Positions 54,259 to 64,000 of a stretch of 64,000 nt of DNA are shown here, one piece after another. How positions within the stretch are numbered: the first letter of the stretch is position 1; every line of letters starts with the position of its first letter. The stretch is taken from assembly GCA_002102555.1 (NCBI GenBank), contig MCFL01000022.1, forward strand, positions 1-64,000, in the 5' to 3' direction. This DNA is from Catenaria anguillulae PL171 (Eukaryota > Blastocladiomycota > Blastocladiomycetes > Blastocladiales > Catenariaceae). The translations under genes were made by a program, and so were the position numbers. Below the pieces are notes generated by a model, which worked only from the letters and a program-made list of their open reading frames with translations, was not told where the DNA came from and ran no database searches.

Positions 54259-56790
54259 ATGGCTCCGCCACTTGCATCCGCGACAGCCCAGTCTCAAGAC
54301 ATTAATTCGCCGATATGTAGTGGACGTGGGAGCAGCCGGAGATCCGGGCTCTTCGCCAAAGCAGCGGGCAAACCACGCGCCAACTCGCATCTGTCCACGG
54401 CCTCGTCCACGTCAACAACAAGGACCTCAGGGTCTGGTGGTGGTTGGCCACGCTTTCCCGTCATGAAAAAGACGATCAAGCGCAAGAACTCCTCGGCTCG
54501 TCGAGTGTCCTATTCAGAGGAGCAGACCGATAGCGGGTTCATCTCAAGCACGGGCAGCGCAAGCTGCGGTCTCGGGTCAAGTCGCGTGCAACGTCAGCGA
54601 CCAGCAACCACAAGTTCCTCGCAGTCAGCAGTCCCATTTTGCTCCCAGAGCTTAATTTCTCGGCCGTATCGCTGCACACGAGAATCCTGCCAGAGCTAGA
54701 ACTCAGATCATCCACCCCGCAACACCTGCGTCGTCGGCACCTGTTTCATTGTCCTTCTCCGATTCAGTTGGGCTTGCTGCCACAACAATTCTTGCGCCTC
54801 CTGTTTCTCCACTGTCTCCAAACTTGACACAGTTTTCACATTTGTACATTGCTTCCAACAACTCGCCATTTTCTCTTCCAACGTCAACCAATCTGTTTCT
54901 CAACCTTCTACTTCCGATGATTCTGTACACTCTGACACCAACACCATCGAAAACCCAAATCCATCTCATTCTGTACCACCCCACCACTCTCCAACAAATG
55001 CTTTCACGTCTGCAATGACACCGCAGCCCAGCAACAACGGGCACACAAATTCTGTCTTCACCATGGCTTCGGCATCTTCGGTTCCCACGGGCGGTGCCAT
55101 GATCCGCGACTCGTTTTGGGACACGGGCATTGTACTGACGGGCGCATCCATGCACTCGCAAGCAACCACAATTCCTTCATCTGTGTATATTGGTGGCGGT
55201 GCCGGTGCTGGGTTAGGGCACATGTCAAGTCACATTTCCGCGTACGATACACTGGCAAGCTTTGGTATGTCTCGCATCATCTTCCTTCGGATTGCTTACT
55301 GGTGTTGTAAACAAAGGGACTCACCACATTTCAACAACAGCTACATCTATCCCCCCGCCCACACCCAACACGACCATCTCATCCAATCTTCTTACTCGCC
55401 CGTCGCCATTTCGCACGCCATGTCTGACTCGGCAACCTACGACGAGTTTCTATCGGCCGTTAGCCAGCAGTCGGACCTGAGTAGCGACACGTCCTTTGAA
55501 TGCGATCCAGATGAGGATTCGCAGGTCGTCATGTCTCGCGGTGTCGATAAGCCGCTGCCTCCTATCCCACCCACGTTTACTCCGCCAGCGCCGCCGCCAA
55601 AGTCATTGATACTGCCCAATTCTCATGCCGACCTTCCTGTGGTTGAGCGCAAGCTCACGATCCTCGAGCGTCGGCGGTTGAAATCATCGGGCAATCGACA
55701 GGCGCAACCAGCGTGAACGACGTCGGCTCGCTTTATCGGAACCTTCATGTTCACACCCGCTCGCACGCCTTCTCCACCAGCATGGCATCGGCGCATGCGA
55801 CTGTCGCAGCGACGCTTGCGAAACGCAACAACAGTCTGCGGCGCATGGCCACCTTGAACCGTATTCACCTCATGCAGCGCCAATCTCGTTTGTCGCTGCC
55901 CGACACGTGTTCGCTCGATCGGACCCCATCGCCAACGGCACCTGCTGTACACTCGACCGCGGCCGTCCTCCCGCCACCGACGCTTTCGGTCGTCACCTCG
56001 CTCACACGCTCAGGCACAGCCCGACGCCTGGTTCGCGCAGCGTCCGGCAAAAAGGCTCCAGCTGCTACGATAACCGTCGAAAATGACTCGATCCCAGCAA
56101 TTATTGGTGGCACACTTCAACGGCACTTTCACTCAAACGCTCAAACTCCGAATCCGCGTGTCCCACGTCTGCGGCCGCGGCCGCGCCTTCGTTCCCAGCA
56201 CCGTCGCTCGCACGCTCCATTTCGCTCACATCTCTGCGCCGCCCACGTGAGCCCGCTCAACCCGTTTCACTCGCCCGATCTCTGAGTCGCACTGGGTCCA
56301 TGAAACATTCGCGGCCAACGCTCACCTTTGACCGACGCGCACCGAGCGGCCACGCGCCAGATGTTGGTGTGACAACGTTGGACAAGCACGGGTTTATTGC
56401 ATTGCAGGACATTGTGGCCACCGTTGTGCAAAACCCAGGGCTAGTGTTGAGCGACGATGCACTGGCCAGCGACCACGACGACCATGAGGCGGTGCCAAGG
56501 GCTTTGGCCATGGCAACTGAAGGATGCAGCGATCCGCCCGGTCCGCTCGTCACATTGCTCGACTCATCGTCATTGTCCTCGTGTCCGCCAGCATACTGGT
56601 CCACGGCATCTTCACCGTCAACAACATTCACGTCACGGTGTGCGTCACTTGTAGACAAGACCATGCTGCCGTCGGCCACGGGCACAGGCTTTTGCGCCAG
56701 TCTCGGGCGGCCCGATACGGGCCGAGAGGCAGACCAGGTGAGACGGGCAAGTCCTGCTGACCAACGCCCAATGGCACGCGCTTGCGCCGG
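54259..56790 (+). other. Coding-like Ser/Arg-rich segments upstream of the NADPH oxidase, frame-broken
   Basis: A chain of coding-like peptides runs toward the oxidase but in changing frames. From MAPPLASATAQSQD (54259) come Ser/Arg-rich stretches with FPVMKKTIKRKNSSARRVSY. Then IRDSFWDTGIVLTGASMHSQ (near 55110), then MSDSATYDEFLSAVSQQSDL with a Pro-rich segment and VERKLTILERRRLKSS (to 55716). In the next frame VNDVGSLYRNLHVHTRSHAF, and finally TLDKHGFIALQDIVATVVQN (near 56370), which looks like an EF-hand helix pair. These probably form the regulatory N-terminus of the NADPH oxidase, with introns and two or three single-base slips. Exon limits cannot be fixed by eye, and a separate gene is not excluded. 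Confidence 0.45.
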
Positions 56791-56813
56791 CGGTCGCTGC
56801 GCACGGTGCGCAC

Positions 56814-59375
56814 GTGCACGCCATGGTTGGTGCGCGGCGGCTCACGTCGGGGCATGTCGAGGTGGATTTGGATACTTTTTTACCGCTCGTGACGTTGCTG
56901 CAGCCAGCCTCCACGGCGGCGGCTGGCACAAGGGTCCCAAAGTATGGCAACGCGGACGGCGGCGAGTTGGGAAATGACACCATGCACGCAGCAAAGCTGG
57001 CGCTGTTGTATGCCATCATGGACACGTCGGGCCAGGAACACGTCACATATGCGACACTCAACCAGTTCTTGTCGGCAGCCATCAAGGCCAATGGCTTATG
57101 TATCGTGGATTCCGCGGATCATGCACGGCTTGTCGATACGGTGCTGCGTGCGTTGGATGTGGATGGCGACGGGAACGTGTCGTTTCATGACTTTATGCTG
57201 GTGACGCGCAAGTGGGATTTGAGCAAGGTTGGGTTGCCGCTCAAGCGCGCCGCTGTGAATCGAGGTGTGGATATGCGCAAGATGGAGTATACGGCGGGGG
57301 ATGCAGGGAACGAGGGCGGCGGGTGGGGCAGTTTGAGGCGAAAGTCGACGGTGAGGAGTGCTGGTGGGTGGATGGCAAGGCAGCGGCGCAGTCGGGTCTT
57401 GTTTGGTGACGACGTGTCTGGTCAAGCATCGGCCGAGCATGGCAAGGAAAAGGAGGGTGAAGACCACGGTCGACTGCAAATGCTAACAGCAAAGCCAGCG
57501 TGGGCTCACTGGATGCACGTCTACTTGTTGAGTCATGGGCCCAACCTGCTGTGCATGCTACTGTTTTCGCTCCTCGTTTTCGGCATGGCCGCACAAACGT
57601 ACATGTCGTATGCCAAGATGCCGCTCATCAAAACCTACATGCGATACTGCGTTCCCATCGCCAAGTTTTGTGCATGCATCGTCAACTTGAGCACCATGTT
57701 TCTGTTTTTGCTCATGTGTCGAACACTCTTGACGCACGTGCGGTCGGTGCCATACCTGGGCAAGTGGATTCCCATCAACAAGCACATTGTCTGGCACCGA
57801 TACATTGGGATCCTGTGGGTCGTTGCCGGGCTGGTTCATGGCGTGTGTCATTTGGCCGGATCGATCCCAACCATTGTCCGCGAACCACAAGTCAGGCGCG
57901 CGCTCAAACTGCCACTTGCGGACGAGCCCGGTGGGCAAGCACTGACGTACACTTATTTGGCTTTCTTTTCTATTCCCGGATGGACCGGTTGGCTGCTCAC
58001 AATCATCTCAGTCCTCATGGCTGTCACATCGTCCAATGCCGCACGCCGCGCACACTTTGAGCGTTTCTTTTACACGCACCACCTCTTTATTGCCGCGGTT
58101 GTGTTGCTGCTGCTCCACGGGTCTGCCGAACTCGTTGCGACGGCGACCTCGTGGAAGTACATTGTGGTTCCGACGGCCGTGTACACTTGCGAGCGGCTTG
58201 CGCGCGTCCATCGAGCAAGCTTCAAGGTACAAGTAGTTGAGGCAAGCATCCAGGCAGATACGCTGGTGCTTGTTATGAGCAAGCCTCCCTTCTTGCGCGC
58301 CGGGTATTTGGCGGGCCAGTATGTGTTTGTCAGTGCCCCCGGAATAAGCCAGTGGCAGTGGCATCCGTTCTCGGTCACGAGTTGCGGCGAGGACGAGTAT
58401 GTGAGCGTGCGCATCAAGCGTGTGGGTGATTGGACGGGTGACATGTTTGCATTGGTTGAGCCGTTGGTGGATGTCGACGAGGTGCAAGACGAGGAGAGAG
58501 CGATTGTGGGAACCGCCCGCGGTGATGGCAGTGTGCTGGTGTCCCGCCCGCCGCCGACGGCCAAGGGAGCAACAGCCAAGGGCAAGCAGCACCACGACAC
58601 CATTGAGATTCCGCCGCCCACACCGACCATGGTGCGCAACCCGAGCGCATTCACCTTGACGCACAATCGCAGCTCGGGCCCCGCAAAGTCTCTGGCCGAC
58701 CTCGATATTCGTCTCGACGGCGTGTTTGGTGCACCGTCGCAATCGTTTTTCGAGTATCAGCAGGCCATCTTTATCGGCACGGGCATCGGATGCACGCCAT
58801 TCCTGTCCATCTTGCAACAACTCAAGGCTCTGGTGCATGCAAAGCGTGCACGGCGCAGGCGCACCAGACTGGCCGTCGTGTCGTCACCACAGCAGCTCGA
58901 CTCGAGCATCGACGTCAAGTCCACAAACCGCCAGTCTACCGCCAACAACGAGCCCGAGTTGACTCGTATTGACTTCTTTTGGCTCAACCGCGACCAAGCC
59001 GGATTCAAATGGATGGCGGAAACGCTGCGCAACTTGGACCCAGAAATCCGGTCGCTGCTGCGCGTCCACACGTTCCTGACGTGTGCCAAGGGAGGCGAGG
59101 AGCTCGCGTCGTTCATGCTTTGGTGGGGACTCGAGCTCGTCAAGCAGACTGGCGACCATCGGTGCTTGTTGACAGGCATTCAGGATTCCAGTGTGTATTG
59201 GGGACGGCCGGATTGGAAGAGCATTTTTGAGCAGACGGCCGACTTGTTTCCCGGGCAAAAGGTTGGTGTGTTCTTTTGTGGGACAAAGGCGCTGAGTAAG
59301 GAGTTGGCTCATGTGGTTAGAGAGGCGAATTTACAGGGTAGGGCAGTGTTTGAATTTGTCAAAGAAAACTTTTGA
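56814..59375 (+). CDS. EF-hand NADPH oxidase (NOX5/NoxC-like)
   Basis: Transmembrane flavocytochrome that moves electrons from NADPH to oxygen, making superoxide. The core frame gives 853 aa from ATG 56814, but coding signal extends upstream. Residues ~60-130 include a canonical EF-hand loop (DVDGDGNVSFHD), implying calcium control. Six or so membrane segments follow from ~235. Both haem-ligand pairs are present: HRYIGILWVVAGLVH (14 apart) and HHLFIAAVVLLLLH (13 apart). The FAD site is HPFSVTS (~515), with a long insertion of low complexity after ~545. The NADPH site is GTGIGCTPF (~654) and the C-terminus VFFCGTKALSKEL...FEFVKENF is typical of NOX rather than ferric reductases. All essential residues look intact. 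The true start lies upstream, because a conserved segment (QVLLTNAQWHALAPAV) precedes the first ATG in this frame. Confidence 0.92.
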   Translation: MHAMVGARRLTSGHVEVDLDTFLPLVTLLQPASTAAAGTRVPKYGNADGGELGNDTMHAAKLALLYAIMDTSGQEHVTYATLNQFLSAAIKANGLCIVDSADHARLVDTVLRALDVDGDGNVSFHDFMLVTRKWDLSKVGLPLKRAAVNRGVDMRKMEYTAGDAGNEGGGWGSLRRKSTVRSAGGWMARQRRSRVLFGDDVSGQASAEHGKEKEGEDHGRLQMLTAKPAWAHWMHVYLLSHGPNLLCMLLFSLLVFGMAAQTYMSYAKMPLIKTYMRYCVPIAKFCACIVNLSTMFLFLLMCRTLLTHVRSVPYLGKWIPINKHIVWHRYIGILWVVAGLVHGVCHLAGSIPTIVREPQVRRALKLPLADEPGGQALTYTYLAFFSIPGWTGWLLTIISVLMAVTSSNAARRAHFERFFYTHHLFIAAVVLLLLHGSAELVATATSWKYIVVPTAVYTCERLARVHRASFKVQVVEASIQADTLVLVMSKPPFLRAGYLAGQYVFVSAPGISQWQWHPFSVTSCGEDEYVSVRIKRVGDWTGDMFALVEPLVDVDEVQDEERAIVGTARGDGSVLVSRPPPTAKGATAKGKQHHDTIEIPPPTPTMVRNPSAFTLTHNRSSGPAKSLADLDIRLDGVFGAPSQSFFEYQQAIFIGTGIGCTPFLSILQQLKALVHAKRARRRRTRLAVVSSPQQLDSSIDVKSTNRQSTANNEPELTRIDFFWLNRDQAGFKWMAETLRNLDPEIRSLLRVHTFLTCAKGGEELASFMLWWGLELVKQTGDHRCLLTGIQDSSVYWGRPDWKSIFEQTADLFPGQKVGVFFCGTKALSKELAHVVREANLQGRAVFEFVKENF

Positions 59376-59575
59376 TGTTTCGATCGCTCCTGCCCCTCTT
59401 TGAAATCTCCTCTCATCCAACGATTCAATTCAATACACAAGCAACTCATTTGCCCTCGCTCACTCAAGCATATGTAACCATCGGACGCGAGAAAGCCAAG
59501 GACAACAAGGATTGAATGTAAATAAGCGTGGTGCATGTGGACATGTATGAAACGGCGCAACAGCATATCTGGCGA

Positions 59576-60465
59576 TCAAGCTTTGGGAACCTGGGAAGCA
59601 AAATAAACGCCTTCTTGCGCAGCCCACTCGGCATTTGAATTGCGCCTGCCAATCCCAGAAACCTCCAGCTGGCCCGGAATCGGCTGGTTGTACCGATGGT
59701 TGGCTGACGCGTGCAGGTACTTGCTAGTGGACTCGTGCATGAGGAACACGGGCAGTTCGCGGGTCCAGAACTTTGTCGAGCTCGATTTGCACGTCAATTT
59801 CCAGTTGTCATCTAGAGGGCGGAGTGCGGAGTAGAGTGAGTGGGCGGAATGGCCGGGGAAAAGGGAGAGAAAAACAGACCGTTGTTGGCGCCAACGTGCG
59901 GGTAGGCGCTGACTTCTTGATTGCCAGAAAGTGGCGAGTTGTGCAAGTGCGAGTGAAGACGAGTCATGGTTGCAGTGTGGACCAGGCGGATGACGGATCC
60001 GCACTTGATCGTCTCCCTACGTAACGAAGGTGCCCAACACATATGTAAGTCCCGCGTTGATATGCTCATTTCGCTCTGAACCCGATGGGACACATACCCG
60101 CGCGCACAGGGCTGCCCGTTCCCGGCCTCAACCAGCCACAGGGAATTGGGATCATCCTTTCCAGGAAACGCAGTCACGGATTGTTGTCCTGATCCAGACC
60201 CATACGGGATCTTGTGACTGTGCAGCTTGTGGCCCGTTGCGACGTGCGTCAGCTTGATGAGAGATCCGCAGGTAACTCGCGAGAATTCTGAGCCGGAAGA
60301 ATAACGGTGGGCGTCAGCGGCAGCTGGAACGGTAGAGGGCAAGAGAGGTCACAACCCACCCTCGTCGATCTCAATGGTTGCTTCAGCCGCTGTAGACACG
60401 GCGGCGCAAATGATGGCCGCGGCGAGACCCAAGAGAAGGGCAAGCGGGTGCATTGATCGACTCAT
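59576..60465 (-). CDS. SDF2-like MIR-domain protein, secretory pathway
   Basis: Homologue of stromal cell-derived factor 2, an ER-resident partner of protein folding and O-mannosylation control. Join on the minus strand: 60360..60465, 60098..60287, 59880..60016, 59576..59811 (222 aa; animal SDF2 about 211). Signal peptide: HPLALLLGLAAAIICAAVST. Three MIR repeats: TCGSLIKLTHVATGHKLHSH with YGSGSGQQSVTAFPG, then IKCGSVIRLVHTATMTRLHS with LSGNQEVSAYP, and LPVFLMHESTSKYLHAS. The C-terminus ends SQVPKA without an HDEL-type retention signal, so it may be held by a partner or be secreted. Three introns of 63-81 nt, all GT-AG. Confidence 0.93.
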
Positions 60466-60688
60466 GGTGCGTGGTTTCATTGAGTGGTATGGCGTTTTTG
60501 ACTGAATGCTTCATCAACTCGTGAGCGAGGGAGGGGACAAGCCAGAACGGAGCGAGCTGGCGTTGGCGTGACACATCACACATCAAAGCGAGAGAAAGCT
60601 CGTCGAAGCCTGTCGAAGCATACAATTCACGTGAGCTCACGTGGAGGTGCAAGCGGGTCTTGACTGCTTCTGGTGTTCACCACATCAA

Positions 60689-60760
60689 GTCATCTTAGTA
60701 TAGTGGTTAGTACTCCACGTTGTGGCCGTGGCGGCCCCAGTTCGATTCTGGGAGATGACA
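60689..60760 (+). tRNA. tRNA-His (anticodon GTG)
   Basis: Seventy-two bases fold as a cloverleaf: acceptor stem GTCATCT with AGATGAC (7 pairs), D arm around TAGTATAGTGG, anticodon stem CCACG/CGTGG with loop TTGTGGC (anticodon GTG at 60722-60724), and T arm with GTTCGATTC as box B. The 3' base is A and no CCA is encoded. No intron. TTTCTTTT about 5 bases downstream is a plausible Pol III terminator. The body is very similar to the yeast tRNA-His gene. Confidence 0.95.
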
Positions 60761-61162
60761 GGACATTTCTTTTCTCAGTCTTTTCTCAAAACTTCCAAAA
60801 CACGTGTGGACTTTTTTCGAGGCAAATCGAATCGTGGCGCACACTTGTTGCGGTTGACGTCTGCACGAATGACAAGCGGCACTGCATCCCGTCATGGTGT
60901 CACAGTATGGGCGGGCGGGCAACTCGTTGTTGGCAATGAATACTCTTTGAATGTGGATTGACGCCGAACTGCCGCAAAGTCGATACGAACACCCCCAACT
61001 GGCCACGACTCCTTCAGCCCTGATCCGCCACCAATCGCCTCCTTCCTCACAACAACTTGGCACAGCCTCCATCCTTTCTGGTGCCGGCCCGAGCGTCCTG
61101 TTTGCCAGCCACCGCCTCGCACCAACGCTCCACAGTGACTACTTCGAGATTCCCGCCAAGCC
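60761..61162. other. Intergenic region, no gene seen
   Basis: Lies between the tRNA and the fucosyltransferase start. It begins with the T-rich Pol III stop signal and holds no conserved coding frame. Confidence 0.45.
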
Positions 61163-63089
61163 ATGGTCCGCCGCCTCACTCGGCCCTGCCGATTCATCCT
61201 CAGCGCACTGCTGGCAACTGCCGCCGCACTGGTCTTGTTCCATCGGCATCGATCCAGTTCGTTTTCCATTGACGAATGGGACAGGGATGACGCTGCGACC
61301 GATCCGCCACGACACTTGCCGTTGTTGATTTGGTCAAATTGTGCGAAACTACGCAATGCAGGCAATGAACAAAGCGACCGTGTGACTGACGAAAGCGCGA
61401 TATTGTTTTCTTCGACAGGGTATGGTTGGAAGGACTTCTGGGAAGGGCGAGGGATTGATTATTGCGGGACGGGAAAACCGGCGTGCATTGTAACACATGA
61501 TCGTACGTCGACCCTGTGTATCGGAGGGGGTTCCGGGCTGCTGACCGATTCTGCCTCCATAACTTGTAGGGTCCATGCTCGAGCACAGCCCAGTTGTTTT
61601 GTTCCACAACGCTGGTCCGTTCACTCGCCTTCATCGAGCAATGCCAAGCACTGACCGCCCAACCGACATGTTTCCAGACTTCAACCCAAAAGACATCCCA
61701 AAACGAGAAAAGGGGAAACCTTGGGTCTTGTTTGGTCGCGACGCACCCATCGATGTCCGTTTTATCCTTCAAGTTTGCTGCCAACACAAGCACACATGAC
61801 CTAACGCCCCACCGCCCACCCAAACTCACCTTGCAGAACCCATGGCAACTCGACCCGCACCTCATGCGCCACTTTGACCTGTCCATGACGCACCGAACCG
61901 ACTCGGACTTTCCCATCCCGTGGTTTGACCGCTCGCTCGTCGACGAAGCATTGCGCCCGCTCGACGACAAGCGGATAGCCGCAAAGTTTTCCCGGTTTTA
62001 CGACTTGCCGCCACTTGTCTGGGCGGAAAACGAGTGCAATCCACCGTCAAGGTACCCTGCGTTGGTCCGCGAGTTGCAAAAACATGTGCCCATGCATTCG
62101 TATGGCGAGTGCGAGAATACGTTGCCCAAGGGACGCGATTTTCGGCAGGGTACGCGCACTTAATCGAAGTTATTTACTTGGCACACCGTTCCGGCGCCAA
62201 CTGACCACCGCGTTTTTGCTTGTTCCTCTTGTTGATAGCCGAGTCGCACGTCCGCGTCATCGAACCTTACAAGTTTGTCCTGGTCACGGAATACGCCACG
62301 TGCGACCAATTTGTCCAATCTAAACTCATGAACGCCTTTCGCGCAGGCATCGTACCCGTGGTTGATGGCCCAAGCAACTACTCGCAAATCGCTCCGTCGC
62401 CCAATGCCATCATCCACGTCAACGACTTTGCGTCACTGGCCGACCTGGCCGCCTACTTGGTCAAGGCCGCAAACGACAAGCAGCTTTACCTCAAACACTT
62501 GGACTACCGGACACCCGAGGGTCGTACGTCGGCGGCGCAAGCGGCTTGGCGCAAGTTTTGGGGCGTGACCATGGAACGCGGCGAGTGGAGTGGGTGGTGT
62601 CACATGTGTGCGTACGCAACGCGCCGGCATTTCGCAAAGCTACGGCGCGTGTTTCCGGACCACAAGGCGTTTGTAAGGGCATTCCAATACCGGCTGACGG
62701 ATCAAATGACGTGGCATGACCGTGACCCGAGATTGCCGCCTAGCCCGCACGTGGTCAGTTTTTTGCAGTCGATTCCCGAGCCAGGTAACAGTGGGTATGA
62801 TGATGATCCCGAGGACGGGTTGGCCAAGATCAAGTCCGAGTTTAGCGTGCAGGCTGCCGACCAGTCGTGTGTGGTGGGCAAGTGGGCCGAGCTGGACGTG
62901 AGCCAGCGCGTGCATGCGAATCGGACATTGGTGGCCAAGCTGTGGAAGCAGGTGCAGGAGCGCCTCAAGGCCGGGTTGGACCCGCTGATGAGTGCGGAGG
63001 ACGAGCAGGATCAGGTGGATGAGGACGACAAGTTGGACGTGAATTATGCGGATTATCCGTCGCTGGTTGCCAAGGCAAAGCTCGTGTAG
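61163..63089 (+). CDS. GT10 fucosyltransferase-like, type II Golgi protein
   Basis: Alpha-1,3/4-fucosyltransferase family, which transfers fucose from GDP-fucose. Join: 61163..61502, 61570..61754, 61837..62149, 62239..63089 (562 aa, longer than the usual 350-450). A short basic tail (MVRRLTRPCR) and membrane segment (FILSALLATAAALVLF) give type II topology. Catalytic region: HFDLSMTHRTDSDFPIPW, then the donor-binding motif as VIEPYKFVLVTEYATCDQFV, QSKLMNAFRAGIVPVVDGPS and NAIIHVNDFASLADLAAYL. The motif normally reads YKF-x-L-x-F-EN-S; here TEYATCD replaces FENS-x-CD, a divergent donor loop. The C-terminal ~200 residues are acidic and not conserved. Intron 2 uses the weak donor GTCCGT. Stop is TAG. 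Confidence 0.85.
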
Positions 63090-63267
63090 TGTTGTTTAGT
63101 TAGTCCCCTACCCAACTCGTTCATTCTTGCTCTGTTTTGTCATTCTCTGTCTTTTTTTTAGACCTTATCTTTCACGCACTAATACATGTGTCCCTCCTTG
63201 TACCCGCAACCTGTTGTGTCTATGTATGATCCTTCCAGCTGCTGACCCGAGACATGACATGATACGA

Positions 63268-64000
63268 CTACACGCTCATTTCCTCCACGCCAATCTGAAT
63301 CACACCAACATCAACCTCACCCCCACCCGTGTTGTTTGCCTTGCCCAGTACCTCGTCGCTCATGCCGCTAATCGCCTGTCGCACCATGGCCACATCTGCA
63401 TCCCACGTCTGCTCATCCTCATACTCTCTTCGAATCCGATCCCGGACATGCGCCCACACGGTTCTGGCCTCGGACGCCTCTTGCACACTTATCGGCGGGG
63501 CATCCAACGCTCCCGCCGACGCCATGACGAGCGACGCAAGCAAGCGTGGCAATTGGCGGCGCACTGGCGGGGGAAGCGGGGTCGACCAAGGGTCCAGAAA
63601 CAGGGTCCGGACTTGTGTCAGGGCATGAATGCCGAGTTGTTGCAGCGCCGAGTTTGGGCGTGCAGAGGACAACCATTGGATGGCAAGCGCAAGCTGTGTT
63701 ATGCACCGGCGGGCGTATGTCAGGGTCACGGTCGGACAGGTCGATGTGAGGCTCAAGAGTTGGGTCAAGAGACGGGTGAATTCCTGAATAGGTAGGACAT
63801 TGAGTGTAAGCAGTCCGAGGAAAATAGGGAGTGGGCAACTTGAACCTATACCAATCGTAATTCCGCGTGCATCTTTGGCTGTGACTCTAGCACTTTCAAC
63901 ACGAGCTGCACGACCTCGGCCCAATCATTCATCCACTGACCCGACCTGCTTTCGGCTTGCGCCTTTTCTCCATTCCTTTTATCGTCTCGGTCCACCTTGA
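63268..64000 (-). CDS. 3' end of an unidentified helical protein (runs off the window)
   Basis: Two minus-strand exons, from beyond 64000 to 63852 and 63783..63268, joined as ...MHAELRL|EFTRLLTQ. The peptide is mostly amphipathic helix: NDWAEVVQLVLKVLESQPKM, TLTYARRCITQLALAIQWL, LQQLGIHALTQVRTLFLDPW, and an acidic C-terminus ending VGVIQIGVEEMSV. It looks like the tail of a HEAT- or ARM-like repeat protein. No specific family was recognised, and the N-terminal part is outside the window. Confidence 0.6.

Noticed and set aside
61200-61970. A 256-codon minus-strand frame opposite the fucosyltransferase
   Set aside because: Antisense to supported exons and introns and without motifs.

Overview
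The window looks like nuclear DNA from an early-diverging, flagellate (zoosporic) fungus, most likely Blastocladiomycota or Chytridiomycota. This rests on gene content: a dynein regulatory complex subunit (DRC8/EFCAB2 type), an animal-like myosin regulatory light chain and a katanin-type ATPase, beside a yeast-like Mtf1/TFB factor and Ulp1 protease. The DNA is GC-rich. Genes are interrupted by short introns, mostly 65-100 nt and nearly all GT-AG. I rebuilt exon joins by reading frame and family motifs; every join given with full coordinates sums to a multiple of three.

Layout. 1-9.2 kb: the 5' part of a large protein with a degenerate histidine-kinase-like segment (minus), myosin regulatory light chain (plus), a mitochondrial-type class II sirtuin with a 7-nt microexon (plus), an unresolved gene near 7.0-7.6 kb and SmD2 (minus). 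9.9-15 kb: two tandem gamma-glutamyltransferase genes sharing all five intron positions; the second has an early TAG with the old C-terminal tail still readable after it. 15.3-18.4 kb: a 1030-residue coiled-coil protein with one C-terminal membrane segment. 18.6-19.85 kb: a small insertion carrying a copia-type Gag gene, with inverted 33-bp ends and a 5-bp target duplication. 20-29 kb: a cysteine-rich gene, a katanin-like AAA ATPase and a Ulp1/SENP protease, all frame-disrupted by single bases.

30-38 kb: a secreted protein with a somatomedin-B-like cysteine patch, mitochondrial transcription factor B, an NmrA-like protein, a BTB protein and DRC8. Diverged repeat copies in opposite orientation lie at about 22.4-24.0 kb and 38.4-39.7 kb. 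40.7-47.7 kb: the complete DNA polymerase epsilon catalytic subunit in five exons. 48-53.8 kb: a ZC2HC-finger protein, a glycerophosphodiester phosphodiesterase with a probable GC-AG intron, and the F1-ATPase assembly factor Atp11. 54-64 kb: an EF-hand NADPH oxidase with a long unresolved N-terminal region, an SDF2/MIR protein, tRNA-His(GTG), a GT10 fucosyltransferase and the 3' end of an unidentified gene.

The genes are ordinary eukaryotic neighbours with no operon logic. The most unusual items are the inverted-ended Gag element, the decaying GGT duplicate, the cluster of single-base frame disruptions and the inverted pair of repeat copies. I found no CRISPR array, bacterial cassette or plainly novel multi-gene system.
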